Shown here: one piece after another, positions 16,846-24,492 of the stretch | How positions within the stretch are numbered: position 1 is the first letter of the stretch | Layout of the letters: the number at the start of each line of letters is the position of its first letter | Assembly: GCA_046719185.1 (NCBI GenBank) | Contig: JBDNDK010000009.1 | Location: 1 to 28,167, forward strand | Reading direction: 5' to 3' | Source of the DNA: JBDNDK01 sp046719185 | GTDB taxonomy: Bacteria; Armatimonadota; UBA5829 | DNA: 28,167 nt | The notes under the pieces: model-generated | What the model was told of the DNA's origin: nothing | What the model saw: the letters and a program-made list of their open reading frames with translations, nothing else | The model's database searches: none | Made by a program: the position numbers and the translations under genes

Positions 16846-18093
16846 ATGAGCGAAGTATTAGAAAAATGTAAAAAGGCAAAAGCAGCAGCAGCAAAACTTG
16901 CAAGTATTGGCACTAATCTAAAAGATGCTGCATTGCATGCAATGGCTGATGCATTTGAAAAAGAGAGTGACAAAATATATGTGGCTAATAGAAAAGATGT
17001 AATATTTGCTCAGGAATCTGGAATTAGTGGTGCAATGCTCAAAAGACTTGAGCTAAGTGATGCAAAATTGAGCCAAATGGCAGATGGAGTAAGACAAATT
17101 GCTGCTCTGAAAGACCCTGTTGGTGAAACACTTCAAGGCTATATCAGGCCAAATGGTATGGAAGTCAGAAAAGTCCGCACACCAATTGGTGTGATTGGGA
17201 TAATATATGAGTCAAGACCAAATGTTACAGCGGATGCTGCTGCACTATGCCTAAAAGCTGGGAATGCAGTGATTTTAAGAGGTGGTTCTGAGGCTATCAA
17301 TTCAAATCTTGCTATTGCAGATATTATTGAAAGAGCAATAAAGAGTGTTGGGATTCCTGATGGTGCTGTGCAAATAATAAAAACTACAGACAGAGCAGCA
17401 GCCAGAGAATTGATGACAATGAAGCAGTATATAGATTGTCTAATCCCAAGAGGTGGTAAAGGGCTCATTCAGACAGTTGTAGAGAATTCAAGCATTCCTG
17501 TGATTGAGCATGGTGATGGAAATTGCCATGTTTATATTGATGATAGTGCAGATTTGAAAATGGCTGAGGAAATAGCTTTCAATGCAAAAGTTCAGAATCC
17601 TAGTGTGTGCAATGCTGCTGAGACTTTATTGGTGAGTGAACAAATAGCAGAAAAGTATCTTCCAATAATATGTGATAGACTCAAATCTGCTGGCGTCGAG
17701 ATTAGAGGATGTGAGAAAACACAAGCAATTTGTGGTGATGTTAAACTTGCAACAGAAGAAGACTGGGAAACAGAATTTCTGGATTTGATTCTTGCAGTGA
17801 AGGTAGTTTCTGGAATAGATGAAGCAATAGAGCACATTGCAAAATATGGAAGCGGACACACAGAAGCAATTGTCACAGAAAATATAAAAAATGCAAAAAG
17901 ATTCACCACAGAGGTAGATGCATCTGCAGTGTTTGTGAATGTATCAACTAGATTCACAGATGGTTATGAATTTGGCAAAGGTGCAGAAATGGGAATCAGC
18001 ACACAAAAATTGCATGCTAGAGGACCAATGGGAATTGAAGAAATTACAACATATAAATATGTTGTGCATGGAAATGGACAACTTCGGAGTTAA
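16846..18093 (+). CDS. proA: Gamma-glutamyl phosphate reductase
   Basis: 415 residues, normal length. ATG 16846 has AGGGGTG (16831-16837) as its ribosome site. It reduces glutamyl phosphate with NADPH to glutamate semialdehyde, the second step of proline synthesis. Cys255 in NPSVCNAAETLL is the catalytic thiol of this aldehyde-dehydrogenase-like family. RTPIGVIGIIYESRPNV and LRGGSEA are typical cofactor-site text. It is co-transcribed with proB. proC is not in the window. Confidence 0.97.
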   Translation: MSEVLEKCKKAKAAAAKLASIGTNLKDAALHAMADAFEKESDKIYVANRKDVIFAQESGISGAMLKRLELSDAKLSQMADGVRQIAALKDPVGETLQGYIRPNGMEVRKVRTPIGVIGIIYESRPNVTADAAALCLKAGNAVILRGGSEAINSNLAIADIIERAIKSVGIPDGAVQIIKTTDRAAARELMTMKQYIDCLIPRGGKGLIQTVVENSSIPVIEHGDGNCHVYIDDSADLKMAEEIAFNAKVQNPSVCNAAETLLVSEQIAEKYLPIICDRLKSAGVEIRGCEKTQAICGDVKLATEEDWETEFLDLILAVKVVSGIDEAIEHIAKYGSGHTEAIVTENIKNAKRFTTEVDASAVFVNVSTRFTDGYEFGKGAEMGISTQKLHARGPMGIEEITTYKYVVHGNGQLRS

Positions 18094-18096
18094 ATT

Positions 18097-18711
18097 TTGA
18101 AATATAATAAAATTGGACTAATGGGAGGCACATTTGACCCTATCCATTACGGTCATTTAATACTTGCTGAGCATGCATTTGAGAAATTTAGATTAGATAA
18201 AATTATATTTGTGACAGCAGCTGAACCACCACACAAATCTGGTATGGTAGAGGCATCAAGTGTCGATAGATTTAATATGACTGCTGAGGCAATTGCTAAT
18301 AATGACCATTTTGAATATTCTGATATAGAGATGAATAGAAAAGGACCATCATATACAATAGATACGCTAAAAGAAATTCCTAGGGTGTATGGTGGTGATG
18401 TTATCGTCTATTTATTATTGGGTGCAGATGAAGCAGCTAATTTTATGAAGTGGAGAGAGCCTCAGGGGATTATGAATAGATCAACTGTTGTTGTTGCCAA
18501 TAGACCTGGGTTCCCTATTAGAGACACTCTTTTGAAACTGCCATCTGATGTTGCTGATAGAGTTAAGATATTAGAGATGCCCGGGGTGGATATATCTTCT
18601 ACTGATATAAGAAAAAGGGTAAAAGAAGGAAAATCAATTAAATATCTAACACCTGATGGTGTGATTAAATATATTCTGGATAATAATGTTTATGGGAGCT
18701 GTGTTATATGA
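18097..18711 (+). CDS. nadD: Nicotinate-nucleotide adenylyltransferase
   Basis: 204 residues. TTG 18097 is preceded by GGAG (18086-18089). It adenylates nicotinate mononucleotide to give deamido-NAD. The nucleotidyltransferase motif GGTFDPIHYGH is at the N-terminus, and the second signature SSTDIRKRV is near residue 170. The gene begins 3 nt after the proA stop and overlaps the LCP gene by 4 nt (ATGA). The nadD-LCP-rsfS order is common in several phyla. Confidence 0.96.
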   Translation: MKYNKIGLMGGTFDPIHYGHLILAEHAFEKFRLDKIIFVTAAEPPHKSGMVEASSVDRFNMTAEAIANNDHFEYSDIEMNRKGPSYTIDTLKEIPRVYGGDVIVYLLLGADEAANFMKWREPQGIMNRSTVVVANRPGFPIRDTLLKLPSDVADRVKILEMPGVDISSTDIRKRVKEGKSIKYLTPDGVIKYILDNNVYGSCVI

Positions 18712-19937
18712 GAAGAACTCCATGGTGGTCTGTTTTATTAGTTGTATTGGCAGGAATTGTTGTTGGTATTGCAGGAGGAAGATATTTGGCATACTATGTG
18801 CCTATTCTTGAGCATACAAACACATCTGTTAAAGATATTATAAAATCAAATCCTTGGCCTGAATATGTGAGGTTTTTGTTAATTGGAGAAGATGACACAG
18901 GTGGGAAAAAAGGCAATGGACTTTCAGATACCATTGTAGTGATGACAGTAAATACTAAAACCCATGAAGTGAGAGCAATATCAATTCCTAGAGATACAAG
19001 AGTGGAAATCCCTAATCATGGAGTTGGAAAAATTAATTCTGCACATGTTTTTGGAGGACCAGAGCTCACAAAAGAAGTTGTTGAGAATATTCTGAATGAA
19101 CCTATTGATTATTATATAAAGACAAACACAAGAGGTCTAAAGGGCATGGTGGACCTTTTGGGAGGTGTTTATATAGTTGTAGATAAAAATATGAAATACA
19201 CAGACCGATCTGCTGGTCTTAGAATAAATCTTAAAGCAAGCCCTGAAAAACAATTGCTGAATGGTGAGCAAGCAGAAGGCTATGTAAGATTTAGGCATGA
19301 CAGATGGGGAGACAGTGGGTATGAAATTGTTGATGGTAAAAAAGTGCCTAGAGGAAGAGTAGTAAGACAACAGATATTTATGAGAGCACTTGCAAATCGA
19401 GTTTTAAGTTTGCCGTCGAAAAGGGAAAGAGCCGATTTTTTGAGGAAATGTTATGAGAATGAGTATGTGGTTACAAATATGAATCTCAGAGATTGGGATT
19501 TACTTGCAGATTCAATAAAAGACTTGATGCCCGAGCAAATGGTGATGGATGTTCTGCCCGGAAAGCCTCAAAATATTGGTGGAGGCAGTTATTGGGTACT
19601 TGATGAAGAAGCTGTAAGACAGATGGTTGCCACACATATAAGATTTGAACCTATAACTACTCCTGCAAAAGTAGAGGTTCTAAATGGTTCTGGTATTGCT
19701 GGAGCTGCAACAAAAGTTGCAAGTGTTCTTGAGGCTGCGGGTTTTGATGTTACTAGAACAGATAATGCTGATGGATTTGATTATGAAAAATGCAGAATTA
19801 TCGCTAAGTCAAGTGATTCTGAACCTGTGCAGAGGATAGCAAAAATTATTGGTTGCACTGATATTGAAGAAGCAGCTATAAGAGAAGGTGCAGTGGATGT
19901 AACTGTGATAGTTGGCAGAGATTTTAGAATAGATTAA
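18708..19937 (+). CDS. LCP family (LytR-CpsA-Psr) protein with LytR_C domain
   Basis: 409 residues. A basic start and one membrane anchor (about 8-28) are followed by an extracytoplasmic LCP domain (about 55-235) with LLIGEDD, LSDTIVVM, SIPRDTRV (from 94), FRHDRWGD (from 195) and VVRQQ (near 220). These are the acidic and arginine residues used to bind polyprenyl pyrophosphate and metal. A LytR_C domain (about 320-405, VEVLNGSGIAGAA) ends the protein. LCP enzymes move glycopolymers from lipid carriers to peptidoglycan. The start overlaps nadD by 4 nt. The reading frame after its TAA continues, in phase, into rsfS. Confidence 0.93.
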   Translation: MRRTPWWSVLLVVLAGIVVGIAGGRYLAYYVPILEHTNTSVKDIIKSNPWPEYVRFLLIGEDDTGGKKGNGLSDTIVVMTVNTKTHEVRAISIPRDTRVEIPNHGVGKINSAHVFGGPELTKEVVENILNEPIDYYIKTNTRGLKGMVDLLGGVYIVVDKNMKYTDRSAGLRINLKASPEKQLLNGEQAEGYVRFRHDRWGDSGYEIVDGKKVPRGRVVRQQIFMRALANRVLSLPSKRERADFLRKCYENEYVVTNMNLRDWDLLADSIKDLMPEQMVMDVLPGKPQNIGGGSYWVLDEEAVRQMVATHIRFEPITTPAKVEVLNGSGIAGAATKVASVLEAAGFDVTRTDNADGFDYEKCRIIAKSSDSEPVQRIAKIIGCTDIEEAAIREGAVDVTVIVGRDFRID

Positions 19938-19944
19938 AATTTTT

Positions 19945-19949
19945 GGAGG
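19945..19949 (+). promoter_or_regulatory. Ribosome binding site of rsfS
   Basis: GGAGG lies 7 nt after the LCP stop codon and 6 nt before the ATA at 19956. It is the only ribosome-binding sequence that can serve rsfS and is the main evidence for an AUA start. Confidence 0.7.
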
Positions 19950-19955
19950 CTAATA

Positions 19956-20309
19956 ATAGACACACAAGAAAAACTTGATATTATAAAAAAATTATTAGAT
20001 GAAAAAAAAGCACTTGATATTGAAATTATAGATATTGGTGAAGATTCTATAATTTCTGATTATTTTGTAATATGCACTGGTACCTCAAACACACATATCA
20101 AAGCTATTGCTGATGGTTTGCTGATTGATGGCAAACAGGAGGGTCTTATAAAAAATCATGTTGAGGGATATAATCAGGCAAAATGGCTACTTGTTGATTA
20201 TGGTGATATTGTAGTTCATATTTTTGCTAAAGAAGAAAGAGAATATTATGATATAGAATCCTTATGGCAAAAGACTGCATCTATTCTTGAACAACCAAAA
20301 GAACAATGA
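19956..20309 (+). CDS. rsfS: Ribosomal silencing factor RsfS, apparently starting at ATA
   Basis: 117 residues if read from ATA 19956. The translated text (DTQEKLDIIKKLLDEKKALD, IIDIGEDSIISDYFVICTGT, HVEGYNQAKWLLVDYGD, VVHIF) is an intact RsfS/Iojap domain from end to end. RsfS binds L14 on the 50S subunit and blocks subunit joining when nutrients are low. No ATG, GTG or TTG exists in frame between the upstream TAA (19935-19937) and the conserved domain. The first one is a TTG at 20118, which would remove almost half of the fold. GGAGG at optimal distance precedes ATA 19956; a second ATA at 19953 is too close. Its 3' end overlaps the TPR gene by 4 nt. Function is sure; the start codon is an inference. 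Confidence 0.9.
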   Translation: MDTQEKLDIIKKLLDEKKALDIEIIDIGEDSIISDYFVICTGTSNTHIKAIADGLLIDGKQEGLIKNHVEGYNQAKWLLVDYGDIVVHIFAKEEREYYDIESLWQKTASILEQPKEQ

Positions 20310-20974
20310 CATCGCATTCTGAACTAGATCCTAAAAAAAAAGCAGAGCTTGATAGCCTAATAAGAAGTGCATATATCAACAAGCAAAGATCTAATTATGA
20401 TCTTGCAAGTTTGGATATAGAAAAAGCTCTTGAGATTGATCCAAACAACTTAGAGGCTCAAGAATTTGCAGCTGATTTGCTTGTTGCCAAATGGCACTTA
20501 AAAGAAGCAAGAGATATATATAAAGCTATAATTGAAAAAGATCCCTCAAGAGTAACAGCCGAAGAAAAATATGCAAAAATTGTATTGATGATAGCAGAGG
20601 GTGAAAGGCAAAGAGAGCTTCTGAAAGAGAAGATTTTGCATCCTCAAAAACGTCAAGAAATTAAAAGAAATACTTCAATAGCATTTTTATTATCAGTGGC
20701 ACCAGGATTTGGTCATGTTTATTTAAACAACTTCAAAAAGGGTGCAATGATATTTTGTGCAGCAATGCTGTTTTGGCTTTTTTTTAGTTTATTAAGGCCA
20801 GCAATGCCAACAGCTATTCAGATGAGTGCTCAAGCTAAAGCTCTTTATTTTACTCAGAATATGAGTGCAGCAACTGTGATGTTTTTATGTTTAGCTGTTT
20901 TTACTCATATTTATGCAATTGTTGATATTGCAGTGCTAAGCAGCATACAAGGCAAAAAAGATAGTTCTTCTTAA
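20306..20974 (+). CDS. TPR protein with TM2-like membrane region
   Basis: 222 residues. Two TPR-like repeats (about 18-100: ALEIDPNNLEAQ, IIEKDPSRVTAE) are followed by a basic linker and two hydrophobic regions (about 119-160 and 185-214). The first hydrophobic region contains APGFGHVYLNNFKKGA, resembling the TM2-domain pattern PGxGxxYxxxxxxG. The TPR part would face the cytoplasm. TPRs bind protein partners and TM2 domains are of unknown function, so no role can be assigned. It overlaps rsfS by 4 nt (ATGA) and is the last gene of the obgE operon. Its stop codon overlaps that of the convergent rhamnosidase gene in TTAA at 20971-20974. Confidence 0.8.
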   Translation: MTSHSELDPKKKAELDSLIRSAYINKQRSNYDLASLDIEKALEIDPNNLEAQEFAADLLVAKWHLKEARDIYKAIIEKDPSRVTAEEKYAKIVLMIAEGERQRELLKEKILHPQKRQEIKRNTSIAFLLSVAPGFGHVYLNNFKKGAMIFCAAMLFWLFFSLLRPAMPTAIQMSAQAKALYFTQNMSAATVMFLCLAVFTHIYAIVDIAVLSSIQGKKDSSS

Positions 20975-23900
20975 TCTGCATTATTCTCTGTTTGTTTTTT
21001 TCTTCTTGGTCTTCTATATCTTCTGTTTGTGTTCTTTTTTACTGGTCTCTCTTGAGCTGGAACTGGTTCTGAATTAACTTCAGGTAATTCTAAAGATATG
21101 GTTTCTTGCAATGGTTTATTCTCTGTGGTAGCAGGTTTTGCAGTTTTAGCTCTTCTTCTATTTCTTCTTACAGCCTTCTTTTTTTGTTCTAAAGGCTCAG
21201 TTTTTATTTCTTCCAGAGTAGCTTTAGGTTCAGATGGATTAGCATCAGCATTAGTTGATTTAGTTTTTCTTCTTCTGCTTCTTGATGGTTTTTTCTTTTC
21301 TTGATTTTCTGGTTCAAGTGTAGCAACAGCTTCAGAGTCTGATATTATATTTTCTTCAACTAATACTTCTTCAATTTCTTCTGTTTCAGAGTTTTGGTTT
21401 CCAGATTTTTTAGTTTTTCTATTTCTAGTTTCAGTTTCTTGAAAATAGCCGAGCGTCCACAATGGCTGAATTTTTTCTACCTGAACAAGCTCTATGGTTG
21501 ATTCTTTTTTGCTTGTAGTGGATATTAGTGAATTTTTATTTTTGCATACTTTTATATTATGTGTGCCTGATGTGAATGTTATGATTTTAGATGGATGATT
21601 TTTCCCATCAACAACAATCTTTGAATTAAATGATATTGGAGGATATATATCTACAATTTGCCCATTTGGAATATCAACAGTCATATTAAAACTATTTCTT
21701 GTTACATTCCATTCAGCATAAATTCTACCTTTTGAGGTTTTTATCCATCCTCTAGCCCATTTTAGGTTTGCTGGATGAGGTGATATAGCAAATCTATTAC
21801 TGCCCAAGACTGGCTTAATACCAACATATTCTGCAATTAAATCTCTTGTAGGACAACATGACCAACCATGACACAAACTTCCTTCAGTAGAAAACTGTTC
21901 CCAAAATGTGGTAGCACCTGCATTTATCATATTTCCCCATCTTTTCTTAATATGTTCTAGTGCTTCTTCATGTTTTTCTGTGTAATACAATGCTTCCAGA
22001 AAATATGTTGTAAAATATGGGGTTATAAGTTCTGGCAGACTATTTCCTAATAGACATCTTACAATTGTTGATTTTTGATAATGGTCAGCTATATCACAAA
22101 GAACAGCTAAGATATTTGCTTGTCTAGTAAATTTATCTGAGAGAACACCATTTTTTCTGGTTTCTGCATAAAGTCCTTTTGAAGGAACATATAAATATTT
22201 ATTGAGGCTAATTTTTGTTTCAATAGCCATCTGAGAATAGTTTTCAAAATCATTTTGATATCCTAGTATTAAGGCAGCAGCAGCAGAAAGATTGAGAGTT
22301 TGACAATACAAAGAGTTAATGGAAGTATTTGTACCTTCTAAATCCATATCATCACACCAATCTATAAACACCCATTCTGGCACATTTTCTAATAGTCCAT
22401 CTTTATTCCTGAATTTTTTGAACCAATTAAGTAGTTTTTTTATTTTAGGATACTGATCTTTAAGCATCTCAAAATCATTTGAGTATGCATAATAGTCCAT
22501 AATTGAATAGACCCAAAGAAGTGCAAAATCTGGTAGAATTCTTTCATATCCAGATGGATACATTCCGCAGACCATGCCGTTTTGTTTTTGGGAAGAAGCA
22601 ATTTGTCTTATTCCTTGAGCTAAAAGTGATGTATCTCCAAAAACATAGAATGCAACTCTTGACTGCACTCTTGCATCTGCCCACCACTGTGCTCTTTCTC
22701 TCCATGGGCAATCAATAAAAGAATCTTCCATACATAGCTGAGTTGTATATCTTCCCACTTCCCATATTTTATTTAGAATATCATCATTACATAAAAAACC
22801 ACCTGTATGCTCAACTGGGAAAGTGGTTTGATTTACTCTCACATATTCCAATTGAAGTGATTTTGTAAGTTTTCTAAATTCCAAATGAATATATCTAAAC
22901 CCTCTTGGTTCAAAGCTTTGCCAATTGTAAGAACCTTTTTTTAGGATAATTCTATCTGTATATCTCACACCAGCTTTGTTTGGTTTTACTTTATCTTCTT
23001 CTAGGAGTTCACTATACCCTAAGTCAATGATTCCCGATCCACTGCAGCTAAATCCGAGCTCAATATTTCCAAACACTTCTTTGGCAAAATCTAAAATGAT
23101 AATAGTAGCTTTATTTGAGTTTCTAGCTGTTTTAATTTCACATTTTCCTGAATCAAAAAGTATTGAATCAGCATTTTTCACACTTCCAGCTCTGATGGGT
23201 GTTAGTGCTGAGTTTGAAATAACTTCAGGCATTTCTGATGGTGGAATATCTTTTTCTCTTTCTTCAGAGTTATAAATGCCTATTATTGAAAATGGATTTA
23301 TTTTTTCTTCAGCAAGTAAAGGAATCTCTCTAGGAATCAGTTCTCCCCAAGGCAAATCTCCAGCATCAGCAATTTCAACAGCATTTTGCCATTTAGTATC
23401 TCTAAATTTTGTTGTATTCCAGCCTTTTGTTTCAAGGCTAGTATCATATACTTCCTGAAATCCAAGCCTTCTGCTCATTTTTGCACCTAAATTTGTCCAC
23501 TCTTCAGCTCTTTTTACTTTCCAAGTGTTATCAGATGCAATATCAATTTCTTCTTTTTGACTTAAAATTTTTGCTTCACATATCAATCCAGCTTTTTTGT
23601 GTATATAGCTGTATGAGTTTTCACCAAAATGATGTACTAAAACAGCTATCACATTATTTCCTCTTTTTAGATATGGCTCTATATTATGAGTGTCAACATA
23701 AAAACAATCTATTGGTGCTCTAACTGAGCCTTTTCCTACATATTCACCATTCACAAAGAGTTTATATTTGCTGTCTGCAGTGATATTTATTATTGCAGAT
23801 TTAGGTTTTGATGTTAATTTGAATGTTTTTCTGGCATATAAATAATAATTTACCGGAGGAATTTCATTATATATCCAAATCCACTTTGCATTTAGATCCA

Positions 23901-24003
23901 TTCTTTTATCATTTTTCATAGGAATTTTTTTCTTTCTATGAAATCTTTTTTTTCTGCTAGAGTTTTTTCCTGTCTGAGTAGCAGATGCTGCTGAATACTG
24001 CAT
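20971..24003 (-). CDS. GH78-type alpha-L-rhamnosidase with long charged C-terminal tail
   Basis: 1010 residues from ATG 24003; a GGAGG lies 13 nt upstream, a long spacing. The family removes terminal L-rhamnose from plant or microbial glycans. A lectin-like N-terminal region (YARKTFKL, FVNGEYVGKG) is followed by the alpha6/alpha6 barrel with DCPWRERAQWWADA (about 431-445), which holds the likely acid Glu, and TTFWEQF (about 696), which holds the likely base Glu. A C-terminal beta-sandwich ends near 820. No signal peptide is visible; the N-terminus is basic (RKKRFHRKKK). The last 170 or so residues are unusual: acidic linkers alternate with three Arg/Lys blocks (near 902-915, 939-958, 986-1005). 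It is the only minus-strand gene here, but codon use matches its neighbours. Catalytic family: sure. Tail function: unknown. Confidence 0.9.
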   Translation of the reverse strand: MQYSAASATQTGKNSSRKKRFHRKKKIPMKNDKRMDLNAKWIWIYNEIPPVNYYLYARKTFKLTSKPKSAIINITADSKYKLFVNGEYVGKGSVRAPIDCFYVDTHNIEPYLKRGNNVIAVLVHHFGENSYSYIHKKAGLICEAKILSQKEEIDIASDNTWKVKRAEEWTNLGAKMSRRLGFQEVYDTSLETKGWNTTKFRDTKWQNAVEIADAGDLPWGELIPREIPLLAEEKINPFSIIGIYNSEEREKDIPPSEMPEVISNSALTPIRAGSVKNADSILFDSGKCEIKTARNSNKATIIILDFAKEVFGNIELGFSCSGSGIIDLGYSELLEEDKVKPNKAGVRYTDRIILKKGSYNWQSFEPRGFRYIHLEFRKLTKSLQLEYVRVNQTTFPVEHTGGFLCNDDILNKIWEVGRYTTQLCMEDSFIDCPWRERAQWWADARVQSRVAFYVFGDTSLLAQGIRQIASSQKQNGMVCGMYPSGYERILPDFALLWVYSIMDYYAYSNDFEMLKDQYPKIKKLLNWFKKFRNKDGLLENVPEWVFIDWCDDMDLEGTNTSINSLYCQTLNLSAAAALILGYQNDFENYSQMAIETKISLNKYLYVPSKGLYAETRKNGVLSDKFTRQANILAVLCDIADHYQKSTIVRCLLGNSLPELITPYFTTYFLEALYYTEKHEEALEHIKKRWGNMINAGATTFWEQFSTEGSLCHGWSCCPTRDLIAEYVGIKPVLGSNRFAISPHPANLKWARGWIKTSKGRIYAEWNVTRNSFNMTVDIPNGQIVDIYPPISFNSKIVVDGKNHPSKIITFTSGTHNIKVCKNKNSLISTTSKKESTIELVQVEKIQPLWTLGYFQETETRNRKTKKSGNQNSETEEIEEVLVEENIISDSEAVATLEPENQEKKKPSRSRRRKTKSTNADANPSEPKATLEEIKTEPLEQKKKAVRRNRRRAKTAKPATTENKPLQETISLELPEVNSEPVPAQERPVKKNTNRRYRRPRRKKQTENNAD

Positions 24004-24027
24004 ATTAAAAGTATATCCTCCAACTAA

Positions 24028-24046
24028 TGTGAAATAGATTATCACA
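24028..24046. promoter_or_regulatory. Possible operator for the rhamnosidase gene
   Basis: An inverted repeat TGTGA (24028-24032) and TCACA (24042-24046) with a 9-nt spacer. On the minus strand it lies just downstream of the predicted promoter and about 25 nt upstream of the ATG, a place where a repressor could block transcription. The arms look like CRP half-sites, but the spacing is 9 rather than 6, so a CRP site is not claimed. Confidence 0.3.
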
Positions 24047-24055
24047 CAATAGGCT

Positions 24056-24084
24056 TATATATTACCAGAATTAGAATAAAACAA
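24056..24084 (-). promoter_or_regulatory. Sigma70-type promoter for the rhamnosidase gene
   Basis: Read on the minus strand: TTGTTT (24084-24079), a 17-nt spacer and TATATA (24061-24056). Transcription would begin near 24049, giving a leader of about 46 nt. AT-rich context lowers confidence. Confidence 0.45.
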
Positions 24085-24273
24085 GAATAATATAAATTGT
24101 TTTATATATGTGTTTCTAAGAAATAGCAGAAAGACGAGATAAAAATTTTGCATTTTCTACAATGATAAATATAATATATGCAATGGTATTTATTCTGTGA
24201 ATTGTGTACAAGTATTTTAATTTAAGTTAAATATGTATTTATTTAATTATTGAAAAAAAGTAAAATATAACAA

Positions 24274-24301
24274 TTGACTGTAAATATATAAATGTTATAT
24301 T
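24274..24301 (+). promoter_or_regulatory. Sigma70-type promoter for rpsA
   Basis: TTGACT (24274-24279), 16-nt spacer, TATATT (24296-24301). Transcription would start near 24308 and leave a leader of about 185 nt before the ATG. The 24004-24492 intergenic region otherwise holds the divergent rhamnosidase promoter, the leader hairpins listed separately and nothing else that I can identify. Confidence 0.45.
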
Positions 24302-24331
24302 ATTAAAGTTAATTTGTAATTTCTAAAGCAG

Positions 24332-24435
24332 TAATTGGTGGGCAAAAACCTATTAATTAATGTGGACTATATGTTAATGATATTAATGGAATACTGCAGT
24401 TTTAGATTTGTAAAAATAAAAAGTATTTTGCAGTA
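24332..24435 (+). promoter_or_regulatory. Structured leader of rpsA
   Basis: Two potential hairpins lie in the predicted leader. The first is an 11-bp stem (24332-24342 with 24349-24359, three G-U pairs) closed by a six-base loop CAAAAA. The second is a 7-bp stem TACTGCA/TGCAGTA (24392-24398 with 24429-24435) around a 30-nt AT-rich loop with further pairing potential. S1 of E. coli represses its own mRNA through a structured leader. Whether this one does is unknown. Confidence 0.3.
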
Positions 24436-24492
24436 AACCAAAAGACAACTATTAAGGCTGTATATTTGTTATCAGCCAAGAGGAGTGTAATA

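Noticed and set aside
20118..20309. RsfS as a short truncated protein starting at TTG 20118
   Set aside because: The conserved RsfS domain is intact and in frame back to 19959, and no ribosome site precedes 20118; the short form would lack nearly half the fold.
24028..24046. CRP-type site
   Set aside because: The half-sites match but the spacer is 9 nt, not 6, so it is kept only as an unnamed inverted repeat.
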